Shown here: positions 36,841-44,179 of the stretch, in pieces
Position numbering within the stretch: position 1 is the first letter of the stretch
How the letters are laid out: the number at the start of each line of letters is the position of its first letter
NCBI GenBank assembly: GCA_964567755.1
Contig: CAZMNW010000068.1
Span: 1-49,183 of the forward strand
Direction of reading: 5' to 3'
Origin: DASRJW01 sp964567755
GTDB lineage: Bacteria; Krumholzibacteriota; Krumholzibacteriia; G020349025
DNA length: 49,183 bases
The notes under the pieces: generated by a model
The model's database searches: none
Told to the model about the DNA's origin: nothing
What the model saw: the letters and a program-made list of their open reading frames with translations, nothing else
Translations under genes and position numbers: made by a program

Positions 36841-38625
36841 GTGCGCGCGGACCTTGGTGTACCGGCGAACGCAACGATTGCGATCTCACACCGCGTCCGG
36901 CTCGCTGTCTGGCCTGTGGCGCAATGGTGCGTGAACGCCGCCCGGGGCTGCGGTCTAAGCCTCTGCGTCCTCGTTCTCGGTTGCGGCGGTGACACGGGAA
37001 CTGGTGCCGGCATCATCTGCGATGTGGTGCTGCGCGGCGGCACCCTCTACGACGGCAGCGGTGCAGCGTCGCGCGTCGGGGATGTGGCGATTGCAGGCGA
37101 CAGCATCGTCGGCGTCGGCAAGCTCGAGATCACCCGCGCCGCGCGCGAGATCGATGTGCGTGGTCTGGCCGTCGCGCCCGGTTTCATCAACATGCTGAGC
37201 TGGGCCACCGAATCGTTGCTCGCCGATGGCAGCGCCCAGAGCGACATCCGTCAGGGCGTGACATTGGAGGTGTTCGGCGAAGGCTGGTCGATGGGGCCGC
37301 TCAACGACACGATGAAACAAGAAGTCGTGGACGAACAGAGCGACATTCGCTACGACGTCACCTGGACCACGCTGGGTGAATACTTGCAACATCTGGTTGC
37401 GCGTGGAGTGTCGCCCAACGTTGCCTCCTTCGTTGGCGCGACGACAGTCCGCATCCACGAGCTCGGCCACGCCAATCGCCCGCCGACTGCGGACGAGCTC
37501 GCGCGCATGCAGGATCTCGTGCGCGTGGCCATGGCCGAAGGCGCGCTCGGTTTGGGGTCGTCGCTGATCTACGCCCCCGCTTTCTATGCGGCGACGGACG
37601 AGCTGGTGGCGCTGGCGCGCGCGGCGGGCGAGTCCGGCGGCATGTACATCTCGCACATGCGCAGCGAGGGCAATCGGTTGCTGGAAGCGCTCGATGAGCT
37701 GATCCACATCGCGCGTGAGGCGCGCGTTCCTGCCGAGATCTATCACTTGAAGATGGGCGGACGCACGAACTGGGGCAAGCTGGATGACGTGGTCGGGCGC
37801 ATCGAAGCGGCGCGGGCTGAAGGGCTGCGCATCAGCGCCGACATGTACACCTACACCGCCGGCGCCACCGGGCTGGATGCCGCCATGCCGCCGTGGGCGA
37901 AGGAAGGCGGGCACAAGGCATGGGTCGAGCGGCTGCGCGATCCCGCGACGCGGGCGCGCATCGAGAGCGAGATGACCCAACCGACGGATGCGTGGGAGAA
38001 TTTCTTCATCGCCGCGAGTCCCGAACGCATGCTGCTCGTTGCCTTCAAGAACGAAGCGCTCAAGCCGCTCACCGGCAAGACCTTGGCCGAAGTGGCCGCC
38101 GCGCGTGGCAAGTCGGCGGCGGCAACGGCCATGGATTTGGTGGTCGAGGACGACAGTCGCGTCGGCACGATCTACTTTCTGATGTCGGAGGAGAACGTGC
38201 GCCAAGAAGTGGCGTTGCCGTGGATGAGCTTCGGCTCGGACGAGGCCGCGCCGGCCAACACCGGGGTGTTCTTGCGTTCCAATCCACACCCGCGCGCCTA
38301 CGGTAATTTCGCCCGTCTGCTCGGCAAGTACGTGCGTGACGAAAAGGCTGTCGCGTTGGAGGAAGCGATCCGGCGCTTGACGTCGCTGCCGGCCGAGAAT
38401 CTCGGGATCGGGCGGCGCGGGCGCTTGCAACGCGGGTTCCACGCCGATATCGCCGTGTTCGACCCGCGGACGATCGCGGATCATGCCACCTACGAGCAAC
38501 CGCACCAGTACGCGACCGGCATGCAGCACGTCTTCGTCAACGGCGTGCAGGTGCTCGCCGCCGGCGAGCACACCGGCGCCATGCCGGGTCGAGTCGTGCG
38601 CGGACCGGGGTGGCGGCGGCCGTGA
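36841..38625 (+). CDS. N-acyl-D-amino-acid deacylase-like amidohydrolase, lipoprotein-type N terminus
   Basis: I start this gene at GTG 36841 because GGAGG ends 7 bp upstream, giving 594 residues; GTG 36931 is an in-frame alternative that would give a classic lipoprotein signal. The N-terminal region includes CGLSLCVLVLGCGGDTG, a lipobox with Cys48. The amidohydrolase part begins CDVVLRGGTLYDGSG and has DELVALARAAGESGGMYISHMRSEG, VPAEIYHLKMGG and GRRGRLQRGFHADIAVFDP, typical of D-aminoacylase/dihydroorotase-like enzymes. The first metal motif, usually GFIDxHxH, reads VAPGFINMLSWA, so the HxH pair is missing. The family includes other such proteins, but catalysis is uncertain. It is divergent from the kinase and may precede the globin cluster. 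Confidence 0.88.
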   Translation: MRADLGVPANATIAISHRVRLAVWPVAQWCVNAARGCGLSLCVLVLGCGGDTGTGAGIICDVVLRGGTLYDGSGAASRVGDVAIAGDSIVGVGKLEITRAAREIDVRGLAVAPGFINMLSWATESLLADGSAQSDIRQGVTLEVFGEGWSMGPLNDTMKQEVVDEQSDIRYDVTWTTLGEYLQHLVARGVSPNVASFVGATTVRIHELGHANRPPTADELARMQDLVRVAMAEGALGLGSSLIYAPAFYAATDELVALARAAGESGGMYISHMRSEGNRLLEALDELIHIAREARVPAEIYHLKMGGRTNWGKLDDVVGRIEAARAEGLRISADMYTYTAGATGLDAAMPPWAKEGGHKAWVERLRDPATRARIESEMTQPTDAWENFFIAASPERMLLVAFKNEALKPLTGKTLAEVAAARGKSAAATAMDLVVEDDSRVGTIYFLMSEENVRQEVALPWMSFGSDEAAPANTGVFLRSNPHPRAYGNFARLLGKYVRDEKAVALEEAIRRLTSLPAENLGIGRRGRLQRGFHADIAVFDPRTIADHATYEQPHQYATGMQHVFVNGVQVLAAGEHTGAMPGRVVRGPGWRRP

Positions 38626-38859
38626 GACGGGAAGCGACGCTTGGCGTGGAAGCGATCGCCGCCGGGGCGACTCGAATGCGTGTGCAGCCTCGATTCGCTC
38701 GGATGCCGGGCGATCTCAGCGCCATGGCCTGCGCCCGTCGCCGTCATCACGGGGTCAGAATTTGCAGCCACCACCAATGGGTCTGGATCGTCTAAGATTC
38801 CCCGGAGTGAGGCGCCAGCGAGGCGGTCACCAAACGCGACTCGGTGGGAGGACACGGTC

Positions 38860-39339
38860 ATGCTGACTCGACGAAAGCACGGACTCATGCTTGGCTTTTT
38901 GCTCGGAGCTGTGGCGGTGGGCTCCGCCCAGGAACAGCCCAAGACAGCGCCGAAATCACTCTACGATCGACTCGGCGGGCTCATGCCGATCTCGGTCGTG
39001 GTGAGCGACTTGATCGACGCGCTCGAGTCCGACCCGGTCCTGAACGCGAACCCGGCGATCGATGCGGCGCGCAAGAGCGTGCCGGCGCCCTACTTGAAGT
39101 ACCACGTCACGGCACTGGTGTGCCAGGCGACCGGTGGTTCCTGCCAGTACGGCGGCCGCAGCATGAATGACTCGCACGCCCATCTGAACATTGCCGACAA
39201 GGAGTGGGACCGGATGGTCACGATCTTGAAGGGCGTCCTGGCCAAGCACAAGGTGCCTGAGCAGGAGCAGAAGGAGGTCCTCGACATCGTCGAGTCCACA
39301 CGTGCCGAGATCGTCATCGGCAGCAAGAAGGGCTCCTAG
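38860..39339 (+). CDS. Exported group I truncated haemoglobin
   Basis: This 159-residue protein starts at ATG 38860 with GGAGG 8 bp upstream. It has a signal peptide (MLTRRKHGLMLGFLLGAVAVGSAQ), unusual for truncated globins. The globin part reads SLYDRLGGLMPISVVVSDLIDALESDPVLN, then YLKYHVTALVCQATGGSCQYGGRSMNDSHAHLNIADKEW. His106 is the proximal haem ligand by alignment with known trHb1 proteins. The B10 position, usually Tyr, appears to be Ile52, and the CD1 Phe is not visible. Ligand binding may thus differ from NO-detoxifying members. It heads a run of four exported proteins on the plus strand. Confidence 0.9.
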   Translation: MLTRRKHGLMLGFLLGAVAVGSAQEQPKTAPKSLYDRLGGLMPISVVVSDLIDALESDPVLNANPAIDAARKSVPAPYLKYHVTALVCQATGGSCQYGGRSMNDSHAHLNIADKEWDRMVTILKGVLAKHKVPEQEQKEVLDIVESTRAEIVIGSKKGS

Positions 39340-39383
39340 CACCTTTGGGACTGAGTGCGTATCTCGAGACTGGAGGTACAACC

Positions 39384-41075
39384 GTGAATTTGTTCCCCCT
39401 CACGTCGCGGCTGGTGGCTGCGGCATTCGTCGCCCTGGTGGCGAGCCAAGCGCAGGCGCAGGTCGCCGGCGTCTTCGACGAGCGCGCCTTGCGCGAGGAT
39501 CCGCGCCGCGCGAAGGCGGCGATTGCACCGAACCTCGAAGGCATCGGAACCCACCACCATCCGGTCACCACCCAGTCCGAGGCCGCCCAGAGATTCTTCG
39601 ATCAGGGCATCAAGCTCACCTTTGCATTCAATCACCAGGAGGCTTTGCGCGCCTTCAAGGAGGCGGCGCGGCTCGATCCCGATTGCGCCATGGCCTATTG
39701 GGGATGGGCCCTGGTGCTGGGGCCGAACATCAATCTGCCGATGCAGAAGGACGTCATGGCCCAGGCATACGAGGCAATGCAATTGGCGGTTGCGCGCAAG
39801 GACAAGGCTCCGGCGGCGGAGCGGGGCTATATCGAGGCGCTGGCCAAGCGCTATGCCGCCAACCCGGAGGCGGATCGGGTGGCGCTCGACCGCGCCTACG
39901 CGGATGCGATGCGCGCCATGCACGAGCAGTACCCCGACGACAACGACGCGGCGACACTGTACGCGGCGTCCCTGATGGAGCTGTCGCCGTGGAACTACTG
40001 GACGCGGGACGGGCTGCCTTTGGAGAACACCCTCGAGATCCAGAGCGTGTTGGAAGGGGTCTTGGAGAGCGATCCGGAGCACGAGGGCGCGTTGCACTAT
40101 TACATCCACGCGGTCGAGGCCGCGGAACCAGCACGCGGCGAGAAGGCAGCGGACGCGTTGCTGCGACTGGCGCCAGGTGCTGGTCACATGGTGCACATGC
40201 CATCGCACATCTATATTCAGCTTGGTCGCTATGCCGACGCCTATGACTGCAATGCGTTGGCCGCCAAGGCGGACGAGGGCTATATCTCCCAATGCCGGGC
40301 GCAGGGGATCTACCCACTCAACTACTACCCGCACAACGTCCACTTCCAGGGCTGGGCGGCGATGCTCCAGGGGCGGAGCCAGCAGGCATTCGCCGACGCG
40401 CGCAAGGTCGCGGGCGGTGTGCCGGAAGACATGGTTGGCAACATTTGGGGGCTGTACGAGACTTTCCTCAGCATGCCGTACTTCGTCATGGTGCGATTCG
40501 GCATGTGGGACGAGGTGCTCAACGAGCCGATGCCGCCCGAGACGCGACGTTATTCGACGGGTGTCTGGCGTTACGCGCGCGGTGTGGCGCTGGCCCAGCG
40601 CGGCAAGTTGGGGGAGGCACGCGCGGAGCTCGCGGCGCTGACGAAGCTCGCCGACGATCCGAAGACGGCTGCGGTGGCCATCGGCTTCAGCAACGCGGCA
40701 CAGCTGCTCGGAATCGCGCGACTGGTGCTGCTGGGCGAAATCGCCACACGCGAACATGACTTCGACGCCGCGGTGGCGCATCTCGATCGCGCCGTGCGTC
40801 TTCAGGACGGCTTGCTGTATACCGAGCCGCCCGACTGGTACTACCCCGTGCGACATACGCTGGGAGCGGTGCTCCTCGAGGCCGGGCGCGCCAAAGAGGC
40901 CGAAGTGGTCTATACGCAGGATCTGAAGAAGAACCGCAACAACGGCTTCGCGCTGTTCGGGGTGTGGAAGAGCCTGGAGGCGCAAGGTCGTGCGGCCGAT
41001 GCCACCGCGGCCGAGAAGCGCTTTCGCGCGGTTTGGAGCGTCGCCGACGTGCAGCTCGCATCGTCGCGTTTCTGA
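39384..41075 (+). CDS. Exported TPR protein
   Basis: I start this gene at GTG 39384, with GGAGGT 7 bp upstream, giving 563 residues with a signal peptide ending in SQAQAQ. The mature part begins with a THHHPVTT patch, then TPR-like helices (EAAQRFFDQGIKLTFAFNHQEALRAFKEAARLDPDCAMAYWGWAL). It contains the blocks AGHMVHMPSHIYIQLGRYADA and YPLNYYPHNVHFQGWAAMLQG, which repeat in a known family of secreted TPR proteins of unknown role. The conserved His residues (GHMVHMPSH, PHNVH) could bind a metal or cofactor. It lies 44 bp after the globin gene, probably in the same operon. Confidence 0.9.
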   Translation: MNLFPLTSRLVAAAFVALVASQAQAQVAGVFDERALREDPRRAKAAIAPNLEGIGTHHHPVTTQSEAAQRFFDQGIKLTFAFNHQEALRAFKEAARLDPDCAMAYWGWALVLGPNINLPMQKDVMAQAYEAMQLAVARKDKAPAAERGYIEALAKRYAANPEADRVALDRAYADAMRAMHEQYPDDNDAATLYAASLMELSPWNYWTRDGLPLENTLEIQSVLEGVLESDPEHEGALHYYIHAVEAAEPARGEKAADALLRLAPGAGHMVHMPSHIYIQLGRYADAYDCNALAAKADEGYISQCRAQGIYPLNYYPHNVHFQGWAAMLQGRSQQAFADARKVAGGVPEDMVGNIWGLYETFLSMPYFVMVRFGMWDEVLNEPMPPETRRYSTGVWRYARGVALAQRGKLGEARAELAALTKLADDPKTAAVAIGFSNAAQLLGIARLVLLGEIATREHDFDAAVAHLDRAVRLQDGLLYTEPPDWYYPVRHTLGAVLLEAGRAKEAEVVYTQDLKKNRNNGFALFGVWKSLEAQGRAADATAAEKRFRAVWSVADVQLASSRF

Positions 41076-41126
41076 GGTCTCCCTGGTGACAGGGAACGGT
41101 TCGAGCAAAAACAAAAGGAGTTCGCC

Positions 41127-41606
41127 GTGCATCGCGTCCTCGTCATCGTCGCAGTGATGGTCTTTCTGGCCGCGAATTCGAGTCTGGCGCAGGAACACCC
41201 GGAGCATCCGAAAAAGGGCGACAACAAGGAGCATCCAGAGCATCCCGCGGAGAAGGGCGGGATGGAGATGAGCCTCGACGAGCTCGAGGCCGGCATTACG
41301 GCGTTCATCCAGGAGGATGCCACGCTCAAAGGCGGCAAGTTTCTGGTGTACGACACGACGGATCGGAAGCCGCTCGCTCTCGATCTCGTCAAGGTGCACA
41401 AGGACAAGTTGGCGTCGCTCGGTGACGGGGTGTATTTCGCCTGCACGGACATGAAGGCCGAGGATGGAACCATCTATGATCTCGATTTCTTCATGAGCAA
41501 GGACGAGGAAGGAATCGATGCCACCGAAGTCGCCGTACACAAGAAGGCTGGTCAGCCGCGCTACGGGTGGAAAGAGGACAAGGGGATCTGGAAGAAAGTG
41601 AAGTGA
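41127..41606 (+). CDS. Exported protein with HPEHP repeats
   Basis: This 159-residue protein starts at GTG 41127 after AAGGAG. The signal peptide (MHRVLVIVAVMVFLAANSSLAQ) is followed by a His/Glu/Pro/Lys linker that contains HPEHP twice (EHPEHPKKGDNKEHPEHP). The rest is a small alpha/beta domain: ITAFIQEDATLKGGKFLVYD, ALDLVKVHKDKLASLGDGVYFACTDMKAEDGTIYDLDFFMS, ATEVAVHKKAGQPRYGWKED. I do not recognise a named family. The His-Glu linker could bind a metal such as Cu, Zn or Fe. It follows the exported TPR protein by 51 bp and precedes the transglutaminase by 97 bp. Confidence 0.85.
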   Translation: MHRVLVIVAVMVFLAANSSLAQEHPEHPKKGDNKEHPEHPAEKGGMEMSLDELEAGITAFIQEDATLKGGKFLVYDTTDRKPLALDLVKVHKDKLASLGDGVYFACTDMKAEDGTIYDLDFFMSKDEEGIDATEVAVHKKAGQPRYGWKEDKGIWKKVK

Positions 41607-41703
41607 GAGTCGATGGGCGTCGGTCGTGTCGTTCTCTGCGACCTGGTGTTTGTGCAAGCGACACGCGTCGTGGGTCTGCCACGACGCAGAGCGGAGAAAT
41701 GAA

Positions 41704-42714
41704 ATGATGCGACAGCGGCGCTTCACGACCAGGTTCCTGATGGGGTCGGCCTGCGGTCTGGTCGCTGCGGTTTGTTTCGCGCTGGGGCTGCGTGCCGCGG
41801 CCGCGAGTGGGGATGTCGACGCGACGCGTACGGTTCGTTTCACCTACGCGGTCACGGTACAGGACATCCCATCCGACGCACGCGAGCTGTCGATCTGGAT
41901 CCCGATTCCGAAGACGGATCGCCATCAAGAAGTGCGCGATCTGAAGGTGAACTCTCCGGTCGCCTATCAAATCCTCCATGATCGAGAATACGGAAACTCG
42001 ATCTTGCACTTGAGCGCGGATGCACCGCTGCCGACGCGTCTCGATTTGCAAATGGAAGCGGTGGTGGAGCGCCGGGCCTACAACGTTCTCGGTGGCGAGC
42101 ACCGGGCAGACAGCGACAAGCCGGTCGACCGCGACCTCGAGCCGAACCGGCTCGTGCCTACGGACGGGCTCATCGCGGATCTGGCGCGTCAGGCGACCCA
42201 AGGTGCGCGCACACCGCTCGAGAAGGCGCGGGCGATCTACGACTACGTCACGGACACCATGCGCTATGACAAGACCGGTGAAGGCTGGGGGCGTGGCGAT
42301 GCGCTGTACGCTTGCGATGCGCGCAAAGGCAACTGCACCGATTTCCACTCGCTGATCATCGGCATGGCACGCGCGAGCGACATCCCGGCGCGTTTCGTGA
42401 TGGGCTTCCCGTTGCCCGAGAATCGCAAGCAGGGCGAGATTCCCGGGTATCACTGCTGGGCCGAGATGTACGTGGAGGGCATCGGCTGGTTGCCGGTGGA
42501 CAGCTCGGAAGCGAGCAAGCAACCGGAAAAGCGCGAGATCTTTTTCGGCGGCCTGGACGCGAACCGGGTTCAGATCACGCTCGGGCGCGATCTGGAGCTC
42601 GAGCCCGAAACGCTGCAGCCGCTCAATTTCTTCGTCTACCCCTACGTCGAGGTGGACGGTCAGCCACACAACGCGGTCACGCGCAACTTTTCCTTCGTCG
42701 AGCTCGGCGCCTGA
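41704..42714 (+). CDS. Exported transglutaminase-like protein
   Basis: This 336-residue protein starts at ATG 41704 (tandem ATG), GGAG 9 bp upstream, with a signal peptide of about 35 residues. An N-terminal beta-domain (VRFTYAVTVQDIPSDARELSIWIPIPKTDRHQEV) precedes a papain-like transglutaminase core. The catalytic triad is visible: Cys211 in KGNCTDFHSLIIGMARASDIPARFVMGFP, His250 in GYHCWAEMYV and Asp266 in LPVDSSEA. Such proteins act as proteases or amide-bond transferases in the envelope, and substrates are rarely known. It is the last gene of the exported cluster that starts with the truncated globin. Confidence 0.92.
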   Translation: MMRQRRFTTRFLMGSACGLVAAVCFALGLRAAAASGDVDATRTVRFTYAVTVQDIPSDARELSIWIPIPKTDRHQEVRDLKVNSPVAYQILHDREYGNSILHLSADAPLPTRLDLQMEAVVERRAYNVLGGEHRADSDKPVDRDLEPNRLVPTDGLIADLARQATQGARTPLEKARAIYDYVTDTMRYDKTGEGWGRGDALYACDARKGNCTDFHSLIIGMARASDIPARFVMGFPLPENRKQGEIPGYHCWAEMYVEGIGWLPVDSSEASKQPEKREIFFGGLDANRVQITLGRDLELEPETLQPLNFFVYPYVEVDGQPHNAVTRNFSFVELGA

Positions 42715-42795
42715 AACACTGGTGGCGTTGTCCGCTGCCCCCGCTCGAAGCGCCGAGTGTCATCGTGCAGCCATTTCCCATTCACCGGAGAGGGT

Positions 42796-43164
42796 TCAGT
42801 TCGCGACGACGACAAACTCGACGCGAATGCGGTGGAGGATCGCGGGGTCGAGTTCGAGACGAAGCGAGCAGCTGTCGTTCGGGAGATGCTTGATGAACTC
42901 GAGCTCGGAGCCGCTCTCGGTTTGCAGTCGGTAGGATGGGTGTAGTCGCCCGATCACCCAACGCGAGTATTCTGTCCAGGCCATCGACGTCTCGAATGTC
43001 CAGGCTGTTCTCACCGAGTACGTCTGATGTGTGCTCGTAGATGTGGTGACGGAGCAGGCGTCCGCCGGCATGATGAGTGCGTGCAAGGACCGAACCTCGG
43101 CGTCGAGGGGCGTTTGCACCGTGCAGGAGCTGTGGCCAAGAGACAGCAGCCATACAACCTCCAT
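42796..43164 (-). CDS. Small hypothetical protein, possibly exported
   Basis: This 122-residue reading (ATG 43164) has coding-like base use in its second half (GC-rich third positions) and no frame conflict with other genes. The start is uncertain; an upstream GTG would extend it. The N terminus is hydrophobic (MEVVWLLSLGHSSC) but is not a clean signal. The C-terminal part (SVRTAWTFETSMAWTEYSRWVIGRLHPSYRLQTESGSELEFIKHLPNDSCSLRLEL) looks like a beta-rich domain. No family is recognised. It lies between the transglutaminase gene and arsC and may belong to either side. Confidence 0.45.
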   Translation of the reverse strand: MEVVWLLSLGHSSCTVQTPLDAEVRSLHALIMPADACSVTTSTSTHQTYSVRTAWTFETSMAWTEYSRWVIGRLHPSYRLQTESGSELEFIKHLPNDSCSLRLELDPAILHRIRVEFVVVAN

Positions 43165-43261
43165 GTTCCGCGACGCATGCCCGAGCGCGAGACGGATGTA
43201 CGCTGCCGTGCGGTTGCGGGGGGCGAGGGGCACGCGGTCCCTTCCGATCCGTGGGCCGAGG

Positions 43262-43687
43262 TCAGCGCTGTTCTTCGGGAGCCAGAAACAGTTGAATCCG
43301 GTGCCGGATCTCGTCGCGAACTCGCCGAAAGACGATTTTCCGCTCTTCCTCGCCACCTCGTGTCTCGGCGGGGTCGTCGAAGCTCCAGTGCAGCGTCAGT
43401 GCGGCGCTGGGGAAGATGGGGCACGACTCCTTGGCGCGATCGCAAACGGTGATGACGTGATCGAAGCGTTTGTCGAGGAACTCCGCCACCGATTTTGACC
43501 GCTGGCCAGAAATGTCGATCCCGGTCTCGCGCATGACCTCGGTCGCGAGAGGGTTCAGTCCCACCGGGGTGGTTCCTGCGCTTTCGACGTCGAAGCTCTC
43601 GCCCCCGAGCTCGCGGAGCAGGCCCTCCGCCATCTGACTGCGGGCCGAATTGCCGGTGCACAGAAACAAGACCTTGCGCTTCGTCAT
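43262..43687 (-). CDS. arsC: Arsenate reductase, thioredoxin-coupled LMW-PTP type
   Basis: ArsC reduces arsenate to arsenite. I start at ATG 43687, with GAGGAGGAAG upstream, giving 141 residues. The phosphatase-like loop is CTGNSARS with Cys10 and Arg16, and the redox cascade cysteines are Cys82 and Cys89 (VCDRAKESCP). These three numbers are identical to those of the pI258 enzyme of Staphylococcus, which uses thioredoxin. The DP-loop equivalent (WSFDDPAE) is present. The gene lies 67 bp downstream of arsR, on the same strand, with an operator-like repeat in between. Arsenite is exported by the Acr3 encoded on the other side of arsR. Confidence 0.95.
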   Translation of the reverse strand: MTKRKVLFLCTGNSARSQMAEGLLRELGGESFDVESAGTTPVGLNPLATEVMRETGIDISGQRSKSVAEFLDKRFDHVITVCDRAKESCPIFPSAALTLHWSFDDPAETRGGEEERKIVFRRVRDEIRHRIQLFLAPEEQR

Positions 43688-43721
43688 CCCGCTTCCTCCT
43701 CGCCGAGACCGACACCACATC

Positions 43722-43737
43722 TGCCTAAGCGAATATC
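43722..43737 (-). promoter_or_regulatory. Candidate ArsR half-operator before arsC
   Basis: The stretch TGCCTAAGCGAATAT (43722-43736) shares GCCTAAGCGARTAT with the operator at 44116-44135. Only one half (ATATTCGC on the minus strand) is well conserved here; the other half matches 5 of 8 bases. It lies between the arsR stop and the arsC start. Confidence 0.5.
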
Positions 43738-43754
43738 GCGAGGCAAATGAAGCC

Positions 43755-44117
43755 TCACTTTGGGCAGCACCCACCCGAGAGGCGGATTTTCCGCGCCCGG
43801 AAGCGGTCTGCCGCGAACTCGGCGATGTCGCGGGTGCTCACTTCGAGGCTCTCGAGCAACTTCAGGTGCAACGAGCTCCGCGATGGAGCCAGGGAATAGA
43901 AACTCCACATGCCTTCCTTGCGTGTACGCACGAACCCGGTCCGGCGTAGGTAGGCGAGGTGCCGCGAGGCGGTTGGCTGGGGTACTTGGAGGATGTCAAC
44001 CAAATCGCCGACACAGAGTTCCCCATGCCGGAGCAACTCGAGGATGCGCAGCCGGGTCAGGTCCGAAAAGGCTCGGAACATGCGATCGACGCGCGGATGC
44101 GCAGGGGCTGTTTTCAT
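43755..44117 (-). CDS. arsR: ArsR-family arsenic-responsive repressor
   Basis: This 120-residue protein has the ArsR winged helix: FRAFSDLTRLRILELLRHGELCVGDLVDILQVPQPTASRHLAYLRRTGFVRTRKEGMWSFYSL. Metal-binding candidates are Cys35 in ELCVGDL and a Cys-Cys pair at 117-118 in GGCCPK. Single-Cys CVGDL plus a C-terminal CC differs from the classic CVCDL site, so the arsenite site is probably assembled differently. The start ATG 44117 is covered by the operator, with TATACT 13 bp upstream, so the leader is very short. It represses itself, arsC and acr3 by inference from operator positions. Confidence 0.94.
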   Translation of the reverse strand: MKTAPAHPRVDRMFRAFSDLTRLRILELLRHGELCVGDLVDILQVPQPTASRHLAYLRRTGFVRTRKEGMWSFYSLAPSRSSLHLKLLESLEVSTRDIAEFAADRFRARKIRLSGGCCPK

Positions 44118-44138
44118 ATTCGCCTAAGCGAGTATAGT
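44111..44138. promoter_or_regulatory. Divergent arsR/acr3 promoter with ArsR operator
   Basis: A near-perfect 8-4-8 palindrome, ATATTCGC (44116-44123) CTAA GCGAGTAT (44128-44135), matches at 7 of 8 positions. On the plus strand TTTTCA (44111-44116), 16 bp and TATAGT (44133-44138) drive acr3. On the minus strand TATACT (44136-44131), 19 bp from TTGACC (44161-44156), drives arsR. ArsR bound here would cover both -10 boxes and the arsR start. Confidence 0.75.
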
Positions 44139-44179
44139 CTTGGAGCGGCACCCGGGGTCAAGAGAAAAGGAGTGGACGG

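Noticed and set aside
38626..38859. Extra gene between the amidohydrolase and the globin.
   Set aside because: The open frame is only an upstream extension of the globin frame; the globin has its own GGAGG and signal peptide at 38860.
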